Part shown: piece by piece, positions 11,052-20,068 of the stretch
Layout of the letters: every line of letters begins with the position of its first letter
Numbering within the stretch: position 1 is the first letter of the stretch
Notes under the pieces: model-generated
Told to the model about the DNA's origin: nothing
The model's input: only the letters and a program-made list of their open reading frames with translations
Database searches by the model: none
Assembly: GCF_047495875.1 (NCBI RefSeq)
Contig: NC_092473.1
Coordinates: forward strand, 14,351,733 to 14,415,732
Direction of reading: 5' to 3'
Length of the DNA: 64,000 nucleotides
Source: Pithys albifrons albifrons
Taxonomy: Eukaryota; Chordata; Aves; Passeriformes; Thamnophilidae
Position numbers and translations under genes: made by a program

Positions 11052-14000
11052 GTAACGACGGGCACCGCGACCCCAGCGGTGCTGCCGCCAGCAGAGCCTT
11101 CGGGGGGCCTGGGGGGCACCAGGGCTGAGAGCCCCGCCCGTCAGTGATGCTCTCCCGGCCACAGCATCCTTAGGGATGCCCTGGACAGGGAGCAGGGCTA
11201 TGGGGTCGCCCCACAGTGATGCCCAAGCCCCACCAACCCCAGGATGCGCTGGATGAGGGGCAGGGCTATGGGGTTCCCCCTCAAATGATGCTGTCCCACC
11301 TCCAGCATCCTCAGGACGCCTTGGATGGGCAGCAGGCCTACATGATCCTCCTTTTAATGATGTTTTTCCACCCTCAGCATCCTCAGGGTGCCCTGGATGG
11401 GTAGCAGGGCATTGTGGTCACCCTTTGAGGGATGCTCTCCAACCTCCCAGCAACTCCTCCTTTGCCCTTTTTCTTTCAGCTGGGAGGAGTATCAGAGGGA
11501 GCTGACACAGCCCCAGGTGTATCTCTGCTCTGAGTCGTGCCAGTACCTGGGTGGTGTTGAGGTCACCTGGGCAGTACAGGTGCTCCATGGCCCAGATGCT
11601 GCCCCACCACCAACACCCTGGGGCTGTACAACCGCTGGGTCATTGCTCCAGAGAACTGAACTGTTTGGCTGATAACAGCCTCAGAAAGTACAGGCAGTGC
11701 GTCAGGAGTGCAGGAATTATAAAAAAGAGGATGTCTTCTGCAGCAGGACAGATTACGTTGTCCTCTTCCCAGCTCAAGATAAGCACTGGAGAGGTAAAAG
11801 GTGCTGGTACAAGGGTCTTAAGAACTGACATGTTTCTGGCCTGGGATAACCCCTCCAGGGATACTTGTCTGAGTTCCTGAAAAGGGAATGGCTCTGCCAT
11901 GGAAATCCATCCAGGCCAGCTCCTTGCCCTCACCTGGGCACACTGCAGGGTGAGGCAGCAGGCTTGGGAAGCAGGAATTCCCTTGTTCCTGGCTGTAGGC
12001 CTGGCTCCCCTATCCCTGAGGCTGAGGCTGATTTGTGTCTTGCTGATGTTTCACTTTCATCAAGCATGTCTGAAAGGTGAGAGAGGTTCATCCTTAATGG
12101 CTCTGCAGCCTGAGCTGTGGGAAGGGAGGACTGAATACCCCTGACACACTGATCCAGAACAGGCATGAAAACACAAAGCCTCTGATTTCCCTCAGTTTTC
12201 CCATGATGCTGGAAGTGGGCAGTCAAGTTGCCCCTGACCTTGATTCTCTGTGATCTGTGTCAGGAGTGAGGCAAAATGCTGACCACAGGAGTGAGGTTAA
12301 ATCCACTGCCAGGTGCTTGTACATCAGCAAAGTGGGCAGTAGCCATGGGCTGAGACTTCCCAGATTCTGATATATCATCAAGCAGGTCATAGTGACTCAG
12401 ATATGACAGTCCCCAGGATATCTTATGCCCTATCCCACCGAGCCACCCACTTCTGTTACCCAGTTTCTTCCCTCAGCTTCGCACATGGCATTTCCTGGGC
12501 GGCTCGAGCAGACGTAGGTACCGAACGGTGCCACAGATGGGCAGGACCACAGAGGCAAGTGGTGGGATGTTTTACCTCATGTCCCTGACAGATGGCAAAC
12601 GTCCTCTAACATTGCCAGGAGTCAGCCCAGCCCCGCTGTTCTGTCACTGGCTCAGCCCTGAAGACGCATCTCCAAGGTGACTCTGTGCTCAGGAGCGAGG
12701 GTGTATCATGTAAATTTGGTTACATTCAAGGATGTGTTCTTTCCTGTTGGTTGGGCCCAGAGAAAGTTTTCCTAAACAAGGCTTGCTGATATTTTCAGCC
12801 TTGTACAGTGTGATCACTGCTGAGGTCCCGGTGTGTGGCTCCACCGGTGGTGGGTTGTGCTGGTGTAGTGAAGAACACTGTGCCCTAAGGCAGGTCTGAT
12901 GTAAGCTCAGTGCATCAGCCCAGGCTGTGGTTGGGTGTTGTGTTGGATCCTGTATTGTTGCAGGCAGCTCTGTCTCTTTCCCCCACCTCACTCCCACCTG
13001 TCCGTGCCCCCAAACAAGGAGTTGCTTCAGTAGCTTGATCCAGCAGGGAAACCACCCATGAGGAAAAAAACCCACCAAGGCTGAAATATTTATCCCCTTT
13101 GATCAACCAGCCAACAGGCAGCTGTCAGTTCTCTCTGTGTGGGGAAGGGAATGACACTTGGGGAGCCCTGGACTGGAGAGGACATCCCTGTCAAAGCCAG
13201 ACTGCGCCTCTGGTGGATTAAAGGCACTGTCATCCCAATCTTCCCTAGATGTGCCATGACTGTGTGTGGGCCTGTATTTTTCCACTGCTGACCTGCCCAT
13301 GAGTGCCTGCATAATGGGGAGACATTATAGTACCAGCTGCAGTTTTATTTAGAAGGGAATAATGAATATTTTGTTCCAATAGGCTTTTGAAACAAGCAGT
13401 GACCATCTGGTTAAAAGTTTTGCTTTCAGCCATGTCACAATTCCCCAAAGTTATAATCAAGCACCTCTCTGCCCTGGTCCTGCCAAGCCAGTTTTTCAAA
13501 GACCATTAGAATCCCACTGTCCCTATTAGCAGGCACCCTGGAAGCAGGGACTGGCTTTTGCTGGGAATTGGTAAAGCTTCTCACTGGTGCTAACAAAGCT
13601 GAGTCAGATACTAATGAGGGTTCAAGGGCAGACGCTGCCTCAGACAACACTGAGCCTTGAAAAGCACAGAGCTGGCTGCAGAACCACTTCTGCTGCTCTT
13701 AAAAAAAAAGCACCGCCCAACCCAACCAAACACAACCCAAAAAAACCCACCGCTTCTCTTTTACTAGTTATACATCCCCAGAGAGTCCTTTTAAAGCTCC
13801 AAAGTACAATTTTCTCTGCCTTTGGACACTGATGCTTTGGGGAACAGTTTCTATTTTCTGCTGTCAAGCTGTTTGACTGCATTGATTTTTTTGTATTACA
13901 GCAGCAACAGGTCATGGGTAAGACTGAGATCTTTTTTTCCAGGTGCCTACCCACAACACACATGCAATCTTACCTTCCCCAAAGAGAGGTACAGCAGTTC

Positions 14001-14526
14001 AGAGGGAGAATTTAGCCTGCTCCAGAGTAATGTTTGAAAGCTGCAGACCAGCTCCTAACCTGATTGATGCATCCTGAGGTGACTGCATTGTGAGCTGGAA
14101 ATTCACAGGAGAACAGTTTGCCCCAAAGCTACCCAGTCTGTATATCCATCTGTGTCTATTTTATTGGGATAAGTGGATCAGGGATCAGGTGTGTGTAGCT
14201 ACATACCAAGTTTCCCAGTGAAAACTAATTTATACCCTCGTTGTGTTGGAAATTAACAGTGTTTCCCATAGGAGAATTCAACAATGTCTCGATTCTCTCT
14301 CCTGTACAGCATGGACAAGGACAGCCAGGATGTTCACCAGGTCCTGAATGAGCTCAAGAACAAGTTCCAGGAGATGAGGAAGCTGATCAGCTCCATGCCT
14401 GGCATTGGTGTGAGCCCAGAGCAGCAGCAGCAGCAGCTGCAGAACCTGCGGGAGCAGGTCCGGACCAAAAATGAGCTGCTGCAGAAGTACAAGAGCCTTT
14501 GCATGTTTGAAATCCCCAAGGAGTAG
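10915..14526 (+). CDS. MED9: Mediator complex subunit 9 (two-exon gene)
   Basis: Coding exons are 10915-11051 and 14310-14526; joined they give 117 residues. MED9 is a small subunit of the Mediator middle module, which links transcription factors to RNA polymerase II in the nucleus. Residues 1-33 are Pro/Glu-rich and poorly conserved. The conserved part starts at [15 protein letters not shown] (about 32-46). An amphipathic helical region follows (about 48-75), then a five-glutamine run (84-88), a second coiled-coil helix (about 83-109) and the C-terminal CMFEIPKE. From memory the human protein is 146 residues; the difference lies in the N-terminal tail. Splicing replaces a TGG-TAA read-through with a split TG/C cysteine codon, exactly as in human (IIKC-MDKDS). 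The start chosen is the first ATG after the GC-rich leader (GCCATGG context). An upstream in-frame ATG exists at 10465. RASD1 lies downstream on the opposite strand, converging. Confidence 0.96.
11052..14309 (+). other. MED9 intron 1
   Basis: A GT-AG intron of about 3.26 kb. The first 400 bp hold a 69-73 bp minisatellite. The rest has no exon or element I recognise. A short A-rich stretch lies near 13700-13750, and the 3' end has a pyrimidine tract (TCTCTCTCCTGTACAG). Confidence 0.85.
11144..11450. repeat. ~71-bp minisatellite in MED9 intron 1
   Basis: The block CAGCATCCTCAGGGTGCCCTGGATGGGTAGCAGGGC and its diverged relatives starts at about 11162, 11234, 11303 and 11375, with a remnant at about 11448. 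Spacings are therefore 72, 69, 72 and 73 bp. Each unit also carries a TGATGCT(CTCCC) tail. About four copies are present, with substitutions and small indels. Confidence 0.85.
14310..14526 (+). CDS. MED9: MED9 coding exon 2
   Basis: The acceptor is CTCCTGTACAG|CATGG. The exon supplies the last base of Cys46 and residues 47-117, then TAG. The in-frame ATG at 14284 is intronic and should not be used as a start. Confidence 0.97.
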
Positions 14527-15086
14527 GATGGGCACAGCTCCACTCCTTGGGTCTGAGACACCTCCTCTCTGGGCTGAACAGGTGGCTTACTTTTGTTTCC
14601 TTCTGCATATTTTGGTTACATTGCTGTGGAGTTGTGCCTGTGTGGACCATTGAACCACAGGTGAGTGACACTGAACCAGAACACCGTGTGCCTCACCTGG
14701 GGTGATTGCAGTGGCACATTCCCTTTGATCTGCTGCAGGACTCTGCATTTGTATACCCATCTCCTGTTTTCTCTCAGGGTGGGGTTCTTCTTTTCTATGT
14801 TCAAAGAAGCAGGAGACGTTATGTTTCCTCCTCGCTAAGGGTCAAAGTACCTGCTGGTTAACTTCAACAAGAGAATGGAGGCTTTTTCTGCACTTTTTTT
14901 TTAACTTAAAAATGGCCAAACATCAAAAGGGAGTGTAAGAAGGAAGTGTGAGCTATTTGGCCCTGCTCCTGGAAAGTGACTCTGGAACACTTTCCATTCT
15001 CTGTGTGTTGAAAGAGATATGATTGCTTTCAGTTACTTCTGTATTTCTCTTTTTAAACAGTTGATGGTTTTGTTTGAGATGAGTCA

Positions 15087-15092
15087 AGTAAA
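15087..15092 (+). terminator. Candidate MED9 polyadenylation signal (AGTAAA)
   Basis: An AGTAAA variant lies about 560 nt after the MED9 stop. It is followed within about 30-60 nt by a GT-rich stretch (TTGTGTGTTCACTGGGTGGATG). It is weaker than the canonical hexamer further on, and either or both may be used. Confidence 0.35.
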
Positions 15093-15582
15093 GATTTATG
15101 AGCTCCAAACTTTCCCTCTTGTGTGTTCACTGGGTGGATGTGGGCTGAGCAGGGGCAGGATGTTGGCAGCACAGAGGGTTTGTGTAGCCTGGGCCCAGCT
15201 CCAATGTCTTTTCCTCTTAAAACAGAGGAAGGACAAGAATCAAAACAAAGGGCATAAATGATAGGAGCTTTTAGTTATTCCATACTAAAGTCAGGCCTCA
15301 CAGGATGGGTCAGTTCCACATCCAAGTGCCCCAGAGGCTTCCCACAACCACAAGCATTTGAGCAGCTTGAACAGATAATTCTGGGAGTTGGGATGGTTGC
15401 AGCTCACCTGTAGTTTAGAGATTTACTCTGTCCCCATTGGAATACTGTACTAGTACTTTCTTTGGGAAGATGCCAGTGTGTAAACTCTGAGTAAAGCAGA
15501 ACACCAAGATAAACAAAGCACAATGTACACATTTTTTATTACTGAAATTACCTTTCCACCAACCAATTGCCTGTCCCAGCTC

Positions 15583-15588
15583 AATAAA
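15583..15588 (+). terminator. Candidate MED9 polyadenylation signal (AATAAA)
   Basis: The first canonical AATAAA I found downstream of the MED9 stop on the plus strand. It would give a 3' untranslated region of about 1.06 kb. Confidence 0.4.
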
Positions 15589-15599
15589 TTCCTGTGTCT

Positions 15600-16485
15600 C
15601 ATGCCTGGACAATGTTTTCCATTCTTTTGCCAGTTGCTGTTCCTGTGAAATCAGGCATTTACAGAGCTGGAAGAAACAACCTGTTGCCAAAGAAATGTCT
15701 GGCACTCGGCGCAGGAACAAGTTAACTCTGTCAGCCTGAATCCAAGTTTCAAGTGAAACTGAGGCAGTTTGCTTTGCAGTCTCACTCCCCCACCTTAGTT
15801 TTGTGGCTTCAATATGATTTTCTTGCCATTAATATTTATTAAACACAGATTTGTGCTGCTGTGTGAAGGGGGAACAGTGGCTGAAAATGAACTGGAGCAG
15901 AAGCTGGAGCCAGGAAAAGAGCTCTTTCCCTTTCCCTTTCGCTTCTAGCAGTCATTACTGCGACTTGTTATTAGGAAGAGATTAAAAACCATCAGATGCA
16001 GAGGTGACCTTTGGAGCAAAGTACTTCCTTTACTCATATTGCAAAATGAAAACAATATCCCAGCCAGGGTGCCAATGAATCACTCTGTGTTGACATCATT
16101 AAAGTGTGCTTAGTTAATCGGGAAAGAGCATGAAACACAAGCAGCTCTTTGTAACAAAGTGATGTCAGTTTGCTGGGTGACTGCAGGGAATGACATGCCA
16201 GTGCCCGGCATGTCATGGGGCTGGCAGGATCGTCACTCGTAGTGGAGTGAGGAAAGAGTCCTGGCTCAGTGACCCGTTGGAGTGAGTAACTCCCTGCATG
16301 GCCCCTCGTTACCCTGTGTGGCAAGAAACTGGTGGCTTGCAGAGGCGGGAACCTTTGCACTGGGAGTCGGAGAAAATGGGGCAATAAAGGGACTGAGAGG
16401 CTGGATTTGGGTACTTCGGAGCTGGGCTCAGGTCTTTTGTTGACAGGTTTTGCTATGGGACAGGGAAGCAAAGACAAACCCACAG
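15600..16485. other. Spacer between converging MED9 and RASD1
   Basis: About 0.9 kb between the candidate 3' ends of the two genes. No coding exon, CR1 or satellite is recognised. It may include part of either 3' untranslated region. Confidence 0.4.
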
Positions 16486-16503
16486 GTGTCTCTTTAAAAA
16501 GAT

Positions 16504-16509
16504 TTTATT
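16504..16509 (-). terminator. Candidate RASD1 polyadenylation signal
   Basis: TTTATT on the plus strand reads AATAAA on the RASD1 strand, about 770 nt past the stop codon. A second AATAAA lies at 16616-16621. A 3' untranslated region of 650-800 nt would be reasonable for this gene. Confidence 0.5.
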
Positions 16510-17225
16510 AGTTTGTAGAAAAAATAAAACATCAAATTTCACCCATGGTAGAAACACTTGAAGATTTTTTTGTTCATGTCAATGACATACAATACCTACA
16601 TAAAGTGCCTATTATTTTATTTTGAAAAACCCTTCCCACTCCCCCCCACCCTCCCCAAATCTTGCAAATGAAACAAGACAAATGTAAACAACAGTCAGTT
16701 TTTTGGTCCATCAGGGCTGTAACTCTGCAACGTCTTTGCCACAGCTTAGGAGTGTCTTCTGCACGTGTTTTGCAGACACAGACGAACACAGGACACAGAG
16801 CCAGAGTCCATGCACATCTTCTCAAGTTGAAAAAAAAACACCAAAAACCAACCCCAAAGCCCCAGTCAGTTGCTGGCAGGCCCTGCCCTGCCCTCCCGAG
16901 AACAGTGCCTGAGGCTGGGTGGTTTGGGAGAAAAAGAAATACCAAGGTCTGTGCCCTGCACACACTTTTTCCCACCTGGCCAACAGCAGCTCACCTTTCC
17001 CTGTCTCTCTGCCCAGAGGAGGAGGCTGTTCCCAGTGACATCCCCCTTCTGCCCTCCGAAGCCTCCCCCTTCGCATCACTCGCTCCCAAAATGCACCCCC
17101 GGGGGAGAGAGGTGATGAAAGCGGGAGGAGGGAGGCTGGGGGAGAGGCGACCCCCTCTCTGCCCGGGTAGGTGCCTGCCCACCCTTCTGCCTGCCCAAAC
17201 TCAGTTCGGAAACAAGCACCTTTCC

Positions 17226-17262
17226 CCCCTCCTTTCCTTCTTTCTTTCCTTCCTTCCTTTCT
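17226..17262. repeat. Short CTTT/CTTCC pyrimidine microsatellite
   Basis: TCCTTCTTTCTTTCCTTCCTTCCTTTC-type tract in the proximal 3' untranslated region of RASD1, starting about 20 nt after the stop. It is AG-rich in the RASD1 mRNA. Confidence 0.8.
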
Positions 17263-17279
17263 GATAGGAGCAGGGCTTC

Positions 17280-17830
17280 CTAGCTGATCACACAGCGATC
17301 CTTCTCCTTGCCCTGCCCGCCGCCGATGGCTTTCTCCCGGATGTACATGAGGTCGCTGTGGACGCTGGGTCGCCGGGCGAAGGGGGCCACGATGCCGTAC
17401 GCCTCCTCCGTGCTGCCCCGGCCGCCCTCCTTCAGCAGCTTTTTGCCTTTCAGAGCCTTCTTGTGCAGGATGTCGCAATACTGGACTGAGACTTTGCGGT
17501 GCAGGTCGGGGCTCATCTCGCTGGGCAGCTTGGCCATGGCGAAGAGTGCCTGGAACATCTGGTCCAGGCTGCTGTTCCTCTTGGCTGAGATCTCGAAGTA
17601 GGCGCATTTTTTGGGGTCCCCTCCCACCAGCTGCTCGATCTCCCGGGGTTCCACCTCCCGGTAAAAGTCCCGGTCGCCCTTGTTGCCGCAGATGACCAAG
17701 GGCACCTCTATGTTCTCCTTGGTCTTGTTCTTCAGGCACGACTTGGTCTCCAGGATTTGCTGCTTCAGGCGCTGCACCTCCTCAAAGGAGTCACGGTTGT
17801 CCAGGCTGAACACGAGGATGAACACGTCTC
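17280..17830 (-). CDS. RASD1: RASD1 coding exon 2
   Basis: Completes Gly96 and encodes residues 97-278 (GDVFILVFSL onward), then TAG at 17282-17280. Carries NKGD, EISAK, the basic tail and CVIS. Confidence 0.97.
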
Positions 17831-18368
17831 CTGGGGACAAAGAGGGAACGTGAGATGGTTGCAGGGATGGGGACACACAGAGACCCACTGCCTAAGCCAT
17901 AGAGGGACTTAGGGAGGGAAGAATGGGACAGCACCTGGGTCCTGCATCCTCCCATCCATTAAGAAGAGCTGCCCATCCACTGAACACACAAAATCCTTTC
18001 TCCCTCCTCCCAGAACTGGCAAACTGTTTCAGAACTGGGCAAGAACACCTGGAATCAGGCAAAAGGACCCCCTGACAAGTACCTGTGAGGATGGAGAGGC
18101 GGCGCATGGCTGGGAAGGGGTGGTTGCCTGATGTGTCCAGGATGTCAAGCTGGTAGACCTCGCCGCGGATGCTGTAGAACTTGCGGTGGAAGTCCTCGAT
18201 GGTGGGCGTGTACTGCTCCTCGAAGCGGCCGGTGAGGAAGCGAGAGACGATGGCCGTCTTGCCCACCTTGGAGGAGCCCAGGATGACCATGCGGTAGCAG
18301 TTCTTGGCGGGGATGCTCAGCTCGGCCTCGCTGGGACACATCTTCTTGATCATCGCTGCCAGTTTCAT
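17280..18368 (-). CDS. RASD1: RASD1 (Dexras1), Ras-like GTPase
   Basis: Coding exons are 18368-18083 and 17830-17280; together they give 278 residues (human about 281). The protein is a monomeric GTPase of the Ras family, known to be dexamethasone-induced and to act in G-protein and nitric-oxide signalling. Visible motifs are the P-loop GSSKVGKT (31-38), YTPTIEDF in switch I (53-60), DTSG (78-81), the base-recognition motif NKGD (145-148) and EISAK (175-179). A basic C-terminal extension of about 100 residues follows, ending in the CAAX box CVIS for farnesylation. Cys11, the S-nitrosylation site reported for Dexras1, is present. The start is the first ATG of the conserved MKLAAMIKKMCPS end. 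The neighbour PEMT lies upstream on the same strand, as in human. No truncation or frameshift was seen. The only close alternative is the paralogue RASD2 (Rhes), but the N-terminus, CVIS and neighbours favour RASD1. Confidence 0.97.
17831..18082 (-). other. RASD1 intron
   Basis: A 252-bp GT-AG intron, with acceptor TTTGTCCCCAG|GAGACG on the minus strand. It has no internal features of note. Confidence 0.95.
18083..18368 (-). CDS. RASD1: RASD1 coding exon 1
   Basis: Encodes residues 1-95 plus one base of Gly96. The donor is CTCACAG|GTACTTG on the minus strand. Carries the P-loop, switch I and DTSG. Confidence 0.96.
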
Positions 18369-18397
18369 TGAAGCTCGCGAAAAGTGCAGCTTGCGCC

Positions 18398-18444
18398 GAG
18401 AAGAAGGAGGAAGAGGAGGAAGAAGAGGAGAAGGAGGAGGAAGG
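18398..18444. repeat. 47-nt purine run in RASD1 5' UTR
   Basis: An uninterrupted purine tract of GAG, GAA and GGA triplets on the plus strand. It is therefore a pure pyrimidine tract in the RASD1 leader, 30 nt before the start codon. It could form triplex DNA or bind pyrimidine-tract proteins in the mRNA; this is inference. Confidence 0.85.
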
Positions 18445-18519
18445 CGCTTGCCTGCCCGGCTACTCTGCCCCTCTCCCCTCGCAGGAAGGGTCGGTATGAG
18501 CTCTGCACGGCCGCCGCCG

Positions 18520-18586
18520 CGTTATATGGAGGAGGCAGCGCCCGCCCCTCGGCGCGTCACGGCCCGGGGCGGCGGCGGCTGAGTCA
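18520..18586 (-). promoter_or_regulatory. RASD1 core promoter: TATA-like, CArG-like and AP-1 sites
   Basis: On the minus strand CCATATAACG lies at 18529-18520. It contains ATATAA (TATA-like) and is one base away from a serum-response CArG box. About 55 bp upstream is a perfect TGAGTCA (18580-18586), the AP-1 consensus. A CGTCACG half CRE lies at about 18555. If the TATA-like element is used, transcription would start near 18495 and the 5' untranslated region would be about 125 nt. Such inducible elements fit an immediate-response GTPase gene. Confidence 0.6.
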
Positions 18587-18649
18587 GCCCGGCCCGCGCC
18601 CGCCGTCCCCCGCCCGCTGCCCGGCCGCGCTCCGGGGCTGCGCTCCGGT

Positions 18650-19160
18650 CTCCTTCGCACTCCCGGCGCTTGGCAGCCGGTCCTGTTCGCAGCCCCGATG
18701 GGACTCTCGGTGCTGCACAGCCCGGCCCCATTCGCATCTCGCGTGGGGTTCCCGGGGCTTGGCCGCCGGTCTCGTTCGCATTCCCGATGTTTGGCAGTCC
18801 CCGTTCGCACTCCCGGGGCTGAGCAGCCCCGTCCCGTTCGCACTCCCAGGGCGGAGCAGCTCCAATCGCACTCCCGGTGCTTCGCAGCCCGGTCCCAGTG
18901 GGAGCCCAGTTGGGACTCCCGGTGCTGCTCAGCCCGGCCCCGTTCGCACCCCGATTCGCACTCCCCGTGTTTGGCAGTCCCCGTTTGCGCTCCCGCTGTT
19001 GCGCAGCCCGGTCCCTTTCGCAGGCCGGTCTGGGCTCCTGGTGCCGTTTGCAAACCATCCCGTTTGCATCTCGGCCCGGGGTCACGGTGCTTTGTGCCCG
19101 TCCCGTTCGCAGCCCGGTGCGGGCTCCCGGCGCTCCGCAGCCGGCTCGGGGCTCCCCGCG
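18650..19160. repeat. GC-rich 29-45 bp minisatellite upstream of RASD1
   Basis: The word CCCGTTCGCACTCCCGG(GG/TG)CT-GCAGCCC recurs about 14 times. Its GTTCGCA core sits at about 18685, 18730, 18774, 18803, 18836, 18864, 18942, 18983, 19016 and 19105, giving spacings of 28-33 and 44-45 bp. CpG density is very high, so all frames stay open for hundreds of codons. Those open frames are not genes. Confidence 0.85.
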
Positions 19161-19426
19161 CTCCGGGAGTGGGCTGACCCCGAGCCGCACGGACCCGGGA
19201 CGGGGACAGCGGGAGGTCTCACCCCATTTCCCGCCGTGTTTTTTCTCCAGTTTATACGTGCCCGGCGCAAGCACCGGTGAGACCGAAGAAAAGACCCCGT
19301 TCGGTGCGAGCGCCGTGCGCAGGGCCGGGAGCAGAGAGAAGTCTCGGTCGGGGCGCTGCGGTGCGGGCTGGGGGCTGCGCGGTGCCCCCTGGACGGAGGG
19401 TCTTGGCACGGTGGCTTTCCCGTAAC

Positions 19427-19490
19427 CCCGATCCCGATCCCAATCCCGATCCCGACCCCAATCCCGATCCCGATCCCGATCCCGATCCCG
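19427..19490. repeat. (CCCGAT)n hexanucleotide array
   Basis: About ten copies of CCCGAT with a few CCCAAT and CCCGAC variants, in the CpG-rich block upstream of RASD1. The minus strand is G-rich (ATCGGG). Confidence 0.95.
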
Positions 19491-19597
19491 TCTCTGTCCC
19501 CAGTCCCGGGGCACCGAGCGGTGCCGCTGCAGTGCCGGTTCCCCCCGCCAGGGGGAAGGAGAGAGCACCGCCGGCGGCGCGTGCAGGGCAGGTACGG

Positions 19598-19652
19598 GGG
19601 GAATGGGAATGGGAATGGGAATGGGAATGGGAATGGGAATGGGAATGGGAAT
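19598..19652. repeat. (GGGAAT)n hexanucleotide array
   Basis: About nine nearly perfect copies of GGGAAT. Here the plus strand is G-rich, opposite to the CCCGAT array 110 bp away. Confidence 0.96.
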
Positions 19653-19687
19653 GCTGCGGTACTGGGAGAGCTGGGAATGGCCAGCCG

Positions 19688-20068
19688 GGAGAGGAGAAGG
19701 CTCCAGGGAGACTTTAGAGCCCTTCCAATGTGTGAAGGGATTTGAAGAGAACTGGAGAGGAACTTTGGACAAGGACACGATGCAACAGGACAAGGGGGGA
19801 TGGTTTCACACTGCCAGGGCACGGTTAGATGGGAATACTGGGAAGGAATTCCTGGCTATGAGGGTGGTGAGACCTTGGAACAGGTTGCCCAGAGAAGCTG
19901 TAGCTGTCCTATCCCTGGGAGAGTTCAAGCCCAGTATTCAAGGCCAGGTTGTACAGGGCTTGGAGCAACCTGGGCTAGTGGAAGGTGTCCCTGCCCATGG
20001 CAGGAGGGTGGAATGGGATGAGCTTTAAGATCCTTTCCAACCCAAACAATTCTGTGACTTCATGATCT
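19688..20068 (+). mobile_element. CR1 LINE 3' fragment
   Basis: It begins at GGAGAAGGCTCC, passes through GGAACAGGTTGCCCAGAGAAG, TCCCTGGGAGAGTTCAAG and GTGTCCCTGCCCATGGCAGG, and ends at TTCCAACCCAAACAATTCTGTGA. All of these are avian CR1 3' landmarks in order. It is plus-strand, 5'-truncated and non-coding. It starts 35 bp after the GGGAAT array. Confidence 0.93.

Noticed and set aside
10443..11147. 234-codon Ile-Pro repeat frame
   Set aside because: Alternate frame of the CCCCAT array. Only the Ser-Pro frame joins MED9.
14284..14309. Upstream ATG in frame with MED9 exon 2 (MSRFSLLYS)
   Set aside because: Lies in the pyrimidine tract and acceptor of intron 1. The spliced Cys codon matches the known MED9 junction.
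16822..17739. 305-codon minus-strand open frame over RASD1
   Set aside because: Out-of-frame shadow of RASD1 exon 2 and its 3' untranslated region.
18384..19280. 298-codon open frame on the plus strand, divergent from RASD1
   Set aside because: Same GC-rich repeat block. The residues repeat with the minisatellite and there is no homologue.
18522..19793. 423-codon open frame on the minus strand upstream of RASD1, with Arg-Asp repeats
   Set aside because: It runs through the GC-rich minisatellite, the CCCGAT array and the GGGAAT array, none of which contains stop codons. All other frames there are also long. No family resemblance.
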